Shown: positions 1 to 12,189 of the stretch, in pieces
Numbering within the stretch: the first letter of the stretch is position 1
Layout of the letters: every line of letters begins with the position of its first letter
NCBI GenBank assembly: GCA_025642065.1
Contig: JAODUP010000919.1
Coordinates: 209,001-273,000, forward strand
Direction: 5' to 3'
Source: Paralvinella palmiformis
Lineage: Eukaryota; Annelida; Polychaeta; Terebellida; Alvinellidae
Length of the DNA: 64,000 nucleotides
Position numbers and translations under genes: made by a program
The notes under the pieces: generated by a model
Database searches by the model: none
Seen by the model: the letters and a program-made list of their open reading frames with translations, nothing else
What the model was told of the DNA's origin: nothing

Positions 1-990
1 GTCTACTCTATCCCCTACTGAAAAGACTGGTTGGTGAGGCTGAAGTCTTTGGATGATGATATATTCCACAGCCAACGGCGAGTTGTGATTCATTATATGA
101 AAGTCGTCTTTAACAGCAACAGGGTGATCTAACCAATGCCCCCCTCCCTCACACCTGTTTAAACATTGACAACTTTATTTAATTAACCAGTAACCAGTCA
201 AACTACCCACGGCATAATTCTACCACCATTAACATCTTTATAAAGAACACTTGTTTTGTGTTTCGTAGCATCATTACGAATATAATTATGAGAAACCAAA
301 AAAAATATACCGTTTAGTCGCGAACTATAGCGATATAATCCAATGATGCGTGGGAACCCTGCAAACAATAATCAGTCAATGCAACCAGTTACCCAATTAT
401 GTCCGAGTAGTCACCGGGTAGACATGTGAAGCTCAGTAGCCAGTTTGTGGCTTCGATCCACAACCCGAGTTATCATTCAGCAGAAACGACTACATCAATT
501 ACTAACAACCACCAAATCAATCTTCGATTTCGTAAAGTCATTAGCAATAACTGTCACCATATAAAAGATGAACAAATATCTCTGATCCCATTTACTGTTT
601 GAACATACTGTCAGCAAGAAAACAATTTATTGATGTGTGCAATTAAATTAATCGCATCAATACTACAATTAGTGCAGACTGCTAATCCATACGAGAGACA
701 CACCCTAGTATTGAAAGATTATGACTCAGGATTAACGGGTAAATCCACATAAATATGTCGGCCCAAATCAGTATTTAGTCGATACAAGAAACTCTCCACA
801 AAAGCCATCAAACCATTATTCAGTGAAGCCCTTTGTCTACCAGTCCACACACTATTAATGATTTATGCTGGGCAATAAAGCCAAATGTCCAATCAAATAC
901 AATATTTATGTGGCGCCACGTAACAGAAACAATGTATTCGATGTAGGTACACCAAATTTTCCAGAAGTGAAAACCAGAGTGAGGCACACA
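1..990. other. No gene recognised (BZW intron or downstream DNA)
   Basis: AT-rich sequence. Neither the expected fourth BZW exon nor another conserved product was found on either strand. It most likely belongs to BZW intron 3. Confidence 0.4.
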
Positions 991-997
991 AGTCCCA

Positions 998-1432
998 TAT
1001 TATAGTTCTCCGAATGATCGAGTAAATTATGACTCAAAGTAACATATAAATATGCATTATTTTAAGGACTAGGAAACCCCTTGGCTGATTAATAAACTTA
1101 CCTTCTTGTACCTGTGTTTCCTGTTTCAAGTCTGTGATAAACATGCTTACTCACTAACCACACCGTAATCCATGCTATGTTTACAGAACTATATGATCGG
1201 TTGCTAACATTAACTCTCAAAAGGATATATAGTGTTTCTTACAATCAAATACAACCATACAATCTGTAGTAAGCTAACATATTAGCCATTATATTAATTA
1301 AGTAATTAGAACAGATCAGGTTAGCTACGTTGATCTCAATTCACAACTGATGGTTTTCTAGTCTGTCACAAACGCTGTACCTACCTAATCATTATCATAT
1401 AAAGCTTTTATACACACACACACACACACACC
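998..1432. repeat. Interspersed repeat, copy 1 (paired with 27011-27427)
   Basis: About 430 bases matching 27011-27427 nearly throughout, including shared runs such as GGACTAGGAAACCCCTTGGC (AAG for AGG in copy 2) and a terminal CA microsatellite. The copies differ by small indels: copy 2 has an extra CCAATAAAAACGTG-like stretch. No coding content or terminal inverted repeat was recognised. Confidence 0.75.
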
Positions 1433-1871
1433 ATACAGATCCAAAGACAGACTGAAGTTAATTAAGCCTGAGAGATTTGAATTTTCAAAATTGTTTTATT
1501 CAATCCTAATTTTAGCAATTTACATTTTTAAACAATACCTGCATTAATTGTTTTCTTAACAGTGACCCCAAAGTATAACAGAATTCTTGTGAAGTAGGTG
1601 ATGCCAGTGCACAGAAATTAGTCAACCAATAAGGCTTGTGATGTCACAACAGCCAAACATAACCATGTGGTAAGTGCAGCCACCGGTTGTTTCTTGTGGA
1701 ATTGGTTTTATTCACAGCATGAAATAGTGTGATATCATGTTTTGTATGTTATGACTAATATATTTATATGTATAGGAGTTTATCTGATCATTGTGAAATG
1801 TAGCTTTTTTTGTACTGTGTTGTGAATGAGGGGGGGCTTGACATATTCTGTTTGAGGAACAGGAGACAAAT

Positions 1872-2191
1872 GACACTCCAACAACACATCTTACATATGT
1901 AGTGAACATTTTGTTAGTGATAACTATCACAACAAAATGCAATATGATATGGGATTGGCAAAGAAACTGACTTTGAAGAAAGATGCCATCCCTAGCATAT
2001 ACCTGGCAAATATCAACATGACACGTCCAACTAGTATAACAAGTGCCACAGTATCTGCTCCAGTAAGACCAGTTTTGAAAAGAGACACAGCATTTATTCA
2101 GGGACACAGAATGATCCAAATATTGGAGCCATACACTGATGTGATGAAAGAAAATCCGGCTGTGACACCACAACTGCCTTCACTCTTGTAA
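1872..2191 (+). pseudogene. THAP zinc-finger remnant
   Basis: The plus strand encodes NTSYICSEHFVSDNY and then LTLKKDAIPSIYL. This is the second half of a THAP C2CH zinc finger: the C-x2-H pair sits in ICSEHF, and the domain's closing LK-x-DA-x-PSI motif is present. The frame stays open to 2191 with no further recognised domain. Upstream, two in-frame TGA codons (near 1850 and 1876) break the expected first half and the first zinc ligands are not intact. THAP domains occur in host transcription factors and in P-element-like transposases. The stops and the intronic position argue for a fossil rather than a working gene. Confidence 0.6.
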
Positions 2192-2199
2192 GCTGTGGC

Positions 2200-4316
2200 A
2201 TTACGAAAGAAAGGCATTGTTTACACCAGCACTAATTTTTGTGAAAAGTCCCAAGAAAGTGTAAATTATTATTTTGATTAACAGGCATATGAAATAGCAG
2301 TCAAAGTACAAAAGGCCTCAATAATTTTCAACATGGCCAACTATTACACCAAACCATTTCAAGGTATTTAACCTTGAACCACTCTGAACACATTAAACCC
2401 AACTCAAAACTATACATTAGACATATCAGAGCTACTTACAAATAACGTATAAAACAATGAATCCCCTTTGACCTGCCTATAGCTCAGAAAGTATTTCGAG
2501 TTGGGGCCTAAAATTTAGCACAAGTTAGTTTTCCATAAATAGCTATTTGTGTAATTCTTTTTAACAAATTCCAAGATGGTGACCAGATAAGCACTGGATG
2601 AGTTGGAGTGGAATGACCCCTGTATTATGTTTGTTTTACTTGACTGGGGTCAACTAATAGTTTGCCAAAATCATGCAGTATAGAAAGAACTTTATTTTAT
2701 ACATTTATTACGTGGCTCCCAATAATTTTCTTGTAGACCATACAGAACACAAAGTATACACACCTGGCATCATAAATGAATACAGACAGATCCATTTATC
2801 AGACTCCATAACTAAATAACAACATTCACAAAAACAGTTCAGTTGTTACCTATGGACAATGGTGAGCCGGCCCCACTTACCACACGTAGAGTGCAGACTT
2901 CTGTAGTGCAATCAATGTGTATGACTCACTGGTAATTCTAAAGAAGGAAAAGTACACCCCCGCTCCACATGACCCGGGCCCTTGTAATGACTACCCAGTA
3001 ATATTTCATTCAGTGATGGCAGTCTTAGGTAGCAGATTTCAATACCTATTTCATACACCAAGTGTTGCCATAAATGCAGTAGGACACCATTGATAATGAA
3101 TGACCTTACCTAGCACCACACATAAACAGACACACACCTATCAACACCCCCCCCCCCCAACTACATAATAGTATTTAGGCTAACTCTCATCCTGATTGTT
3201 GTACTATCCGAGCATAAACATTTCCTGCCAAACCACCAGTTAGTGGTTAACTTTGCTATAATCACTGACTTTCAACTAAAATTACCGAGGCACGTGGAAC
3301 AACCAACTGGGTGAGTGCCTCATTTATGCTTGGTCATGATTTTAAATCAAACAAATAGGCAAGGTCCAGTTAATTGTTTAGCTAACTACCTAACGAACAC
3401 AGGTGTAACAGAGATTTAAACTCACAACCTGGTGTTTTCCGGTGTAGTGCTCTAGCCACTATGCCAATGGAATGCCCCACGTGCCTGGCTAAGGCACTAC
3501 TCCATGTGGAACCGAGATGGTAGTCAAATTTAACCACTGATGAATGAAATATTCAACACACAGAGGCAACAAGAGGACTCGAACCCATGACACAAACATT
3601 TGCAGTGCAGCATCCTACAACTGTATCATTATAAAAAATTAAAACCGAACGAGGCTGGCCAAAATGTTAACAGCAGCAGACACACCCGAACAACGACTAC
3701 CACCCTGCGTGGACACAGCCTGAATAAAACACAGGACATCTATAGTGAACCATTGTTATGACAAGAAAACGTTCACAGTCTTAAACCACAACATTTTTAC
3801 TTGCCAAAATTATCACATAATTCTCTACATGCTAACACACCCACATAACCAACCTGTCTAATGTTTGGCCAGAGTTGCTACATCATTAAATGCTGTAAAA
3901 GACCTTTACAACATTCATATATTATCTAACACATGAGCCACTCACTACTTCCGTGGTTAACTTGACCTAGTTATAAAATGTGAGTCATCTTCTAGTGTGA
4001 CACCATCATTTGTGATGTTGGGCAAGAAAACTTCTGATAGTTGGCTTTTATGTAACTAGACAGGGTTTTTTTCTAACGGTCTTTTTGTGTGCCAGTTTGC
4101 ACCGTATGAAGTGCCCAAGAACGGCTTAATTACCTGGTAGATACATAACTATTTTATTAACCATAATAATAATAATCAAAACATCAACATATCCCTTACT
4201 ATATGATGCCAGACTAGATTGTTCAACTATTCTGTGATCCGCTCATCACCACAATTCTACTCAGATCCGTCCCCGTAATACCACTCTCCTTTACACACAC
4301 ACACACACACACTCAC
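2200..4316. other. BZW intron 3 DNA
   Basis: No exon recognised. It contains a run of C at 3147-3158 and two decayed tRNA-like stretches with B-box-like GACTCGAACCC (near 3405-3480 and 3560-3630), probably SINE heads. Confidence 0.4.
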
Positions 4317-4410
4317 CTAAAATTCCACCAGCAAACAGAATATCAAAAAGGGTCTCCCCATAACGTCTGTAATCTACTTTAGAACCAGCTGAATCTAAGA
4401 ACTTGGACAC
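4317..4410 (-). CDS. BZW1: BZW exon 3 (residues 50-81)
   Basis: The acceptor reads CTTCAG. The exon is 94 bases (31 codons + 1) and the donor GTGAGT sits at the edge of a CA repeat. It encodes [20 protein letters not shown] and then [11 protein letters not shown], the most conserved N-terminal block of the family. Confidence 0.92.
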
Positions 4411-7400
4411 CTGAAGAAACAACAACAAAACATTGAGCAAAAGAACATCATTAGAATTATAACACATAGTAAATCAGTGGGTTGGCCACAGAGTTGGATA
4501 CCTAGGGTGGTATAACCTACCAATTAATCACCTGAAACGAGACGATTCCAACAAAAACCCTATTTTGGAACAAAGCACCCATAAAAAAACACTCCCAGAA
4601 TACATATTTGGTAACATCAACAAAAAGAACAATGTAGATAAAATACTTTCTTTGATTGATGTCAACATATCACCAAATATTGTTTCATTATGTATAGTAC
4701 TTTCTTAGACTAGCATAAACCAATATTGTTTTTAACTATATCTTAACAAACATGACACATTCAGATAAATTGCCGTTTTTATGGCATTACATAACAAACA
4801 GAGTTCAGAAGTAAAACTGAACTCGGCTTCGTCTGACTTTGAAAATCTTAGATGTGAAAACAAGCATCCTCTTCATAAAAAATTAAAAGAAAGCAGTTTT
4901 ATTAAGTTAAGTTACTGGTTTAGCATTAAGCACTAGGGGCAGCGAATGGCTAAACATGCTGTGGCTTTTTTTAAATCAAAAGGCAGCCAGTTGATTAGAC
5001 CAGTTTCTGAGCTGCAAGAATGTGAAATTCAGAATTTCGTGCACCAAAACAAACCTGTTCTAGATCCTCCGTCTCAGAAATACCCTGCAATATTGCATCA
5101 CGAAAACCAGTTGGGTCTCTTTTCTCTTTAAGCTTCTCATCTGAAACAAACCAAGTACGGGCCATTAGACGACACTATATGAAACAAAAGTGATTGAGGA
5201 ACTCAATTATCTGGACTCCATCAAAAGCTTTTTTCCCTATAACCAACCAGGACATTTATGATTAACAAATAGTACTGTGGAAAAAAACAAAACATTTTCC
5301 TAATTGTTACAAAGGCGGCAGCCATACAGTCATTGATAGACAACGTAAATTTCTGACAATTTGTCTTATGGACAAGAAATACCCACATTCGGGAGTATTT
5401 GATGGAATTTATCGACGAACAACCAGGAGCGATGAAGCACGAGGAATAATAACAGAAATTAATACAGTCCACAGAATATTACCACCAGCAGAATTATTGT
5501 AATTTGTCTACGTCTATGGTAGATATGAACAATTAGCATACAAATTCCTCACCTAGTTAGCACACAACAAAATACTACACCACATCACCATATATTTCGG
5601 CAGCATAAACAACCAGCAACAAAAAACCCATAAGGACTGCATGTAAATGTATACCATCAATTTGCTAAGTGAATTAAATGATCAAATGATAACTGCTTAA
5701 ACATACCACTACCAGTACGACAATTAAATGAAATAGTATGATATAAATCTAGGCATGTTCTGATCGTCACACGTACAAATACGTCACAACCCGATATAAT
5801 CAGTAGTGTGTTTTACTTAGGTTGTCAGTTGTTAATTAAGTGAATTTTTTATATCAGCTGGAACACCATGTACCAAACAGAGAAAATAACGAGCATCTTT
5901 AGGTCTACATTTTCGCACGGTAAATGCATGATGGCTAGCTGCTTGATTAATACAAGAGTTTGAGGTCACAGAAGTAATTAATTAGACAAATGATGAGCTG
6001 ACATTACACAGTACTATCCAATATCAGTCTAAGATTTTAAAAATCTCACTTTCATAATACAAGGGTCTGTAGTTGACATTTGATAATTACAGTGTTGGCA
6101 GATACCTGATACTTTTTACACTGTAAATAATCAAGCCATAAGAAAAATGAGGTCAAGGAAAGATGGAACACCTTTCACACATGCCCACACCAAGATCTGA
6201 ACTCAGGTGTGTGAGATCTGTGGCCATCCCCAATGCTAGTTAGACCATGGAGGCACCCCACCAGGTTTGGAAAAAAGCCACACACAAACACCAGATGATA
6301 AGACCCCAAAATACCCAAATTATGAGATCTCTTTACTACATAAAGTTATAAGTCTTAACTCAGCCAAATGCTTATTTGTGACCTACAATATATTTTAACA
6401 CACATAAATGGTTGCAAACAATGCACACTACATCAAAATATGAGACAGTCTAAAGTGCTGGTGAGTGAGTTGTTTATTTAACACCAGTACTGTTCACGGA
6501 TGGTGAGGGGGCTTGTATGTCTCAAGGGCTCTGGGATGTATACCGGTGGGGCTTAAACACCTGGCAGGTTTAACCAAGCCAGGCAGATCTCAGAGGAGGG
6601 ACCAGACAAACCCTGGCACCTGTAAAACAAACCTTTTTTATGGAAACTACAACAATTTGTTGTTGTAGCCGTATGTCCCACCAGGGACAAAGAGGATTAA
6701 GTAAGTTAAGTAATTGTTCACATCAGAGGAATACAAGTTGATAGGCATATTCTCTAAAGAAACACCTCTCATGAACACAAGAACTGTGATCTAAACTCCA
6801 ACTTTGAAGTATCTAGCGCAACATTCTCTAACTGTTGTAGTTTGGATGCACCCTCACTTGAGTACTTGAATGAGCAATGCAATGGATTGCTTCAGAATTT
6901 GTTGATAAAGTTGACGACAAACTGGATCACATTTTTTAACAATGCAGATAATGCTGGCTCAATACTCCTAAATTGGGTGAGGGGCAGTGACCATAAGGAC
7001 CTCCTTGTTATGTTATAGCATGACATTCACCTGTACAATAACCAGCCAATCTGAAAACACATAAATTTGAGGTCCCATTTTTTTTAAAGGTACCAACTAT
7101 CCATCCCTAATCCTGGATTCAACTAATTTGTTTAGGCAATCACAAAACAAACCTTTTTTTAAAGAGGGGACACCCAAAATAGGTCTACAGCAAAAATGTC
7201 TCACCAAAAACACTATGGGAGATGGAACTGTGCTACTCATAAAAGCAAACTCTCTCCACCAATATTATTTACTGACAGTGGGTTTGTTAAAAAATAAAGC
7301 AGGAGGGGGCCAACAAAAATACCAGGGTCAGATATTGGTAGGCCTTAAGGGCCTACAATGGCACAAAGCGGGGTCTCACTGGTATTGGAAGTGAAAGTAG

Positions 7401-7862
7401 CCGGGTCTCTACTTAAAAATGACCCGGCATCTAATAAAACCACTGACTGATCCAGACTGGTTGATGAGTTGAGTTTTAGCCTCTGTACCGACCACACATG
7501 TGATGTATGGGTGACCGGCTACATAAGGGAAAAAATACCACAAACAGACGTATGAGCCAGATTCAGAACACTATTTCTAACCATTGCATGACTGTCGTAT
7601 ACTGAACTGGGATAATACTCACCCAACAGTTTGGCGGATATCAGCAACCAGATCAAATTGGTCAAAACAGTGTAAAACAAGACAGCCAGTGGCTTATTAT
7701 ATTTGTCTACTTAACCAAGTCACAGGCATAGATTTGTACGTTGAAAAAAAAAATGAACGCTGAATGCTAGCTATAAAGTAACACAACTTACCCCGTTTCC
7801 GGGTCTTAATGCGAGTACCTGATAGCGTCGGTTTTTCCTTTGGATTACTCATAAACCTGATT
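4317..7862 (-). CDS. BZW1: BZW1/BZW2 (eIF5-mimic protein), 5' part, continues past the left edge
   Basis: Three coding exons on the minus strand (7852-7792, 5140-5055, 4410-4317) join in phase to about 80 residues. They begin [20 protein letters not shown] and continue through [14 protein letters not shown] and [17 protein letters not shown]. This is the N-terminus of the BZW1/BZW2 family (krasavietz in insects). Family knowledge: about 420 aa, a MIF4G/W2-type cytosolic protein that mimics eIF5 and binds eIF2 and eIF3 to restrain initiation at poor start codons. All three exons have GT-AG borders. The fourth exon and the C-terminal W2 domain were not found in bases 1-4316, so the gene is partial. 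An invertebrate usually has one copy, so a choice between BZW1 and BZW2 is not meaningful from this segment. Confidence 0.9.
5055..5140 (-). CDS. BZW1: BZW exon 2 (residues 21-49)
   Basis: The acceptor reads TTTCAG. The exon is 86 bases (2 + 84) and ends in phase 0 before GTTTGT. It encodes [20 protein letters not shown] and onward to DLEQ, collinear with the family's DEKERFDPT segment. An open frame on the opposite strand here is only a shadow. Confidence 0.9.
6146..6262 (-). mobile_element. SINE-1 fragment
   Basis: On the minus strand this matches the 5' two thirds of SINE-1: tRNA-like head, a diverged B box and the AAAGATG-AAACACC block. The tail half is missing. It lies in BZW intron 1. 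Confidence 0.6.
7120..7600. repeat. Interspersed repeat plus SINE-3-like fragment in BZW intron 1
   Basis: The stretch near 7333-7370 (TTAAGGGCCTACAATGGCAC) recurs inverted at 9563-9600, so it is repeated DNA. 7452-7590 resembles SINE-3 on the minus strand (GTTGATGAGTTGAG... then a diverged B box). The 88-codon open frame across 7128-7394 matches nothing recognisable. Confidence 0.45.
7792..7862 (-). CDS. BZW1: BZW exon with start codon (residues 1-20)
   Basis: The start codon is at 7852-7850 and coding runs to 7792, ending one base into codon 21, followed by GTAAGT. A splice-acceptor-like TATCTTTCAG lies just before 7862. The 5' leader therefore probably continues in an upstream non-coding exon. 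Confidence 0.9.
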
Positions 7863-10199
7863 CTGAAAGATAATGTAAACATTCTTTCAAATTTCTAATG
7901 GTCCAGACTTGAACATTCACAAAATTATTAAAGTATACACCTTTCAAACTTTAAAAACAACAAGAGCTTGCTATATAATTAGTATATATATATATACAGA
8001 ATTGAGAAAGATGATTTTATTGGTTATGAAGGAAACACTGCTACTTTTATGGTCCTATTTGCACATATAGTAAGCTAAATATACCATAAAACATCAAAAT
8101 AAGACATCCATAAGACCCATTTATGCCATGATTTGAACACAGTGAGTGAGATGTCTGTGATACTTTATTTGTTTCATCTAATATACAGAACTACAATCGC
8201 TGGCAAGAATACAGTTGTTCATACATCACATTTATCATCAACCACCAAAATGGATACTTCTCCCCCCTACTGTTTACATTAAAAGCTGAAACAGACCTAA
8301 CGAGAAATATGTTCTACAAGTAGAGACACCAATTTTCCAATAAAAAAGTAAATACAATTACAAATTACTGCAGGACTAGAATTTAAACCGGAATCAGTGA
8401 GTCAATCTTTTTTGGGCATGAATCATAGCTGATTCATGTAAAATTCACCGAAAGAATAAGCTGCTGAAATTGGAAACAAAAGAACAGATTTATTTTTAAA
8501 GTGGAACCACCTTGTTCTTATGGTAACCTTTCAGAATAAAATTTAAACAGTCAGTCAATTTGGGGTATGAGCAGGTGGGGTACGAGTTTCACCAGCCTGG
8601 GTTTCATGTACAAAAGAGATGTGAAAATTTGTAAAACACTCCATCCATGAAGTCACAAACTTGTGGATTCTTGTTGTCTTCGTATTTTGACATTTTGTGT
8701 TTTTGTCCAGAAAGCATCAGTTTTTAAAATAAATATATCAAGACCAAATTTATTACTGACTTGTATAACCCCATTTTCATTCTGGATCAAGTTTTCAAGA
8801 TCTACGATGATGTTTTATGGCCACTTATGTTAGGCTAAATGGGCCTAGTGACCCCTGAAGATAATGAAGCAAAGTCTAAGTTGAAACACTCTTCAGATAT
8901 GCTCACTCTGAGATTCGAACTCAGGTTGTAGTGATCTGTGATCGAACATGCTACCAGTTAGACTACGGAGGCTCCCCTTTCAAGATGTATGATTGGTCAT
9001 AGAGGTTGCTTGGAACAATAATTCCAGGACAAAGTTGTATCTCTACCTTTCATTGTGGGGGTTATCTTATTGAAAATAGTTTTCCAGAGTTAATATCACA
9101 GACACCTGATGACATAACATCAGTGGACACCCAATAGTCAGTCTGCTGGGAAAGTGAACCTGCCCGGTTGGAAAAGACAACAAAAAATCACTTGTCCATT
9201 TGATGATGGTTTCCACCTGCCTCAGACAGTGCTTAACGTTTTTCCATACAAATTATCCATATATGGTTAATTAAACAGCCACAATACAACACTTACATCA
9301 TTGTAAACCAGCACCAATCAGTTGATTCTTCAATAAAGATATTTTAACAAAAAACAAGTTCAACCATACAATGACCTAATAATGTTTTGTGTTAACATCA
9401 GACAGTTCTTGAGCTGAAAATGGTATGGAGAAGCACTGAAAACAAATGAGGCCCGACTTGACAATCGGAAACACTTTCATCATTCTAAAACAGTAGTCTA
9501 CAATTCTTCTAGAAGTATAAAGACAACACCAGGCCCAGGGGTGATTTTGATTCACAATATGACTTTGTGCCATTGTAGGCCCTTAATGCCTATCAATATT
9601 TATGTTGTAACCAAGTTACAACAAATATTTGTAATACTTTTTTTATTAATTCAATATTAATTTTGACATTACTCATTTACTGCTCAAGAAAGTATTCTTA
9701 TTTTATATTTTTAAAGATTTATTCATTTCGGAACTACGCATTGGTAAAATAGATACATACGGCTAAAACAGATGATTCATTAATTTGCTCTAACTTCCAA
9801 GTTTGTGTGTAACATTTCTTAAACAACAGTTCATAATTCAGTTGATTATTAAGCAATGTAGATCTAAATTCTAACGTTCACAAGTCACAACCATAACAAC
9901 GTGCTCGTCTGAAATAGTACTACAAAGCGTGAACAAAAAGAGATACAGAACAGAAAGTAACCTAGAATCAGACATATCAGAGTCTAGACTGAATTAGTGT
10001 CACAGCAGCGTGAAAAGAATTTACTGACACATTATCATGAATCACATCATGATCATTACTGATTACACAACAATTCGGAAGTTATGAACAAACTTTAGAC
10101 ACAAAATTAAATACATTAATCAGATTCTGAAACACAGAAATCCCATATCGAATAACTAGTCTGTAACAGCTATTAAACAGCAATTAACTGTATACTTAC
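7863..10199. other. Likely first intron of BZW
   Basis: Apart from the SINE-1 copy and the 9563-9600 repeat, nothing coding was recognised between the start-codon exon and the candidate first exon. Confidence 0.35.
8802..8977 (-). mobile_element. SINE-1 copy
   Basis: Full-length SINE-1 on the minus strand: tRNA-like head at the right, B box GAGTTCGAATC, and body ending in CATCATCGT. It is flanked by the 9-base direct repeat TTTCAAGAT (8793-8801 and 8978-8986). A more decayed relative may lie at 8010-8165. Confidence 0.85.
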
Positions 10200-10330
10200 T
10201 GGAGTTTGTTTCAGTGAAAATAAAACTAAAACGAACACACAAAATAATTCAACAGTACTTCACGACTCAATGGCGTAGAGAAAGGTTTTGCGCAAGGCAC
10301 TTAGTCACGAATTATACTCTTGACTTTACA
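10200..10330 (-). other. Possible non-coding first exon and promoter region of BZW
   Basis: A strong minus-strand donor, CTCCA followed by GTAAGTAT, occurs at 10200/10199. It could pair with the acceptor in front of the BZW start-codon exon. No start codon or conserved protein is seen above it. The upper boundary is a guess and no TATA box was recognised. Confidence 0.35.
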
Positions 10331-11117
10331 ACGTGCTTCGTGATTTACATAATTTGATAGAATAAATAATTATTTTTTGCATTAAAATGATTTCTAAATA
10401 TAATAGAACCATATATATGTACATTATGGTAAAGATACATATATATTTCATAATAACTTGAAATATTTTGTTGAGAGTATACAAGCAGTTAATATATTTT
10501 CCAAAATGATTGGTTAAATAACTATTGTAGTTTAAGCTAGGAAAACAAACATTTATGTAGTATGTACTATAATACTAAATTCTATAACATAATGTGAATG
10601 ATCAATAACCAAATGGAATAATTGAATTATACATTAATTATATTTCACGATAAATGTTTTGCTGATAGTGATACTAGATCTATTCGCCAGAGGACGGCAC
10701 ACTCATCGTTTCATGAGCAGTCGAAATGTGCGCATAAAGTTAGTGTGGGTAGATCTAAATCATATTCAAACATGTGGCTTGATTCTTAGAAATAAATATG
10801 TATTCGCAATATTTGTGTAACATATGTTGAGTGTTCGTTGTTTAATAAATACATCGAATAATTATAATTGTTATCATTAGCATCCTTAAATATATTATCA
10901 GTTAGAGCACCGATTTTTAATAGATCTACTGATGAAGAACAAGAATTAAACATTCCAATGCCAATGGTATATGTTTCATGATTATAGCTCAAATATTAAG
11001 GAAGTTATAGACTTTTTACTTCTTCGAAAATGTCGGATTTATGGCTACTTACTTAACATGGAAATGAATGGGAAGGCCTGTGACCTCAAATCCAATTTTC
11101 ATAACTTTTAATTAATA
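10331..11117. other. Intergenic AT-rich DNA
   Basis: Short open frames only (for example 10786-10992), with no family resemblance. No regulatory element identified. Confidence 0.35.
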
Positions 11118-12077
11118 TTCAATGAAATAGCTTGTCTAAATAGTAAGTAACTAATTGATGCCTAGAAAACTACTGATGTCTAGAAAACTACTGATATCTA
11201 AAAAAACTAATTGATGTCTAAAAACTAACTGATGTCTAAAAAATTAAATAAGTAAATGCATCATGATGTCTAAATAACTAACTGATGCCTAAAAAAATAA
11301 ATAACTGATATCTAAATAACTAACTAATGTCTAAATAAGTATTTAATGTCTAAATAACTAATTGATGTCTAAATAACTAATTGATGTCTAAAAAACTAAT
11401 TGATGTCTAAAAATATAATTGCTGTCTAAAAAACTAATTCAAATGTCTAAATATTTAAATAAGTAACTGATGGCCAAATAACTAACTGATATCTAAATAA
11501 CTAACTGATATCTAAATAACTATCTGATATCTAAATAACTAACTAATATCTAAATAACTAATTAATGTCTAAATAAGTAATTGATGTCTAAAAAAATATT
11601 TGATGTCTAAAAAACATTCTTTAATACAAAATATTAGACATCAAATATTTAAATAAGTAATTGATGTCTAAATAACTAACTGATATCTAAATAACTATCT
11701 GATATCTAAATAACTAACTAATATCTAAATAACTAATTAATGTCTAAATAATGAATTGATGTCTAAAAAAATATTTGATGTCTAAAAAACATTCTTTAAT
11801 ACAAAATATTAGACATCAAATATTTAAATAAGTAATTGATGTCTAAATAACTAACTGATATCTAAATAACTATCTGATATCTAAATAACTAACTAATATC
11901 TAAATAACTAATTAATGTCTAAATAATGAATTGATGTCTAAAAAAATATTTGATGTCTAAAAACATTCTTTAATAAAACATATTAGACATCAAATATTTA
12001 AATAACTAACTGAGTGCTAAATAACTAACTGCATGATATCTAAATAACTAACTAATAATTAATTGATGTCTAAAAAA
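11118..12077. repeat. AT-rich satellite, about 19-bp unit with a 175-bp higher-order unit
   Basis: Tandem array of units like GATGTCTAAATAACTAATT, about 19 bases with many indels. Inside it a longer block repeats: ACATTCTTTAATA begins at 11614, 11789 and 11963, giving periods of 175 and 174 bases. Each long block carries a small inverted repeat (ATGTCTA ... TAGACAT). The array lies between the BZW 5' end and the LINEs. Confidence 0.9.
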
Positions 12078-12189
12078 TGTAGTGGGATTGTTTCGGAGTA
12101 AACAATTTAAACACACATGGTGACATGGTGAATCAGAGCCTGACAGAGGCAGTACTAGGCCGCTTCGTGAATATTAACAATAGAATTCA

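Noticed and set aside
1..120. Possible retroelement polyprotein end (reading QPVFSVGDRVD on the minus strand)
   Set aside because: Too short, no flanking domains, and the frame closes quickly.
4946..5131. 61-codon plus-strand open frame
   Set aside because: Antisense shadow of BZW exon 2.
7128..7394. 88-codon plus-strand open frame in BZW intron 1
   Set aside because: Part of it recurs inverted at 9563-9600, so it is repeated DNA, and nothing recognisable is encoded.
11118..12077. CRISPR-like array
   Set aside because: Units are short, AT-rich, contiguous and imperfect with no unique spacers, in a eukaryotic context. It is a satellite.
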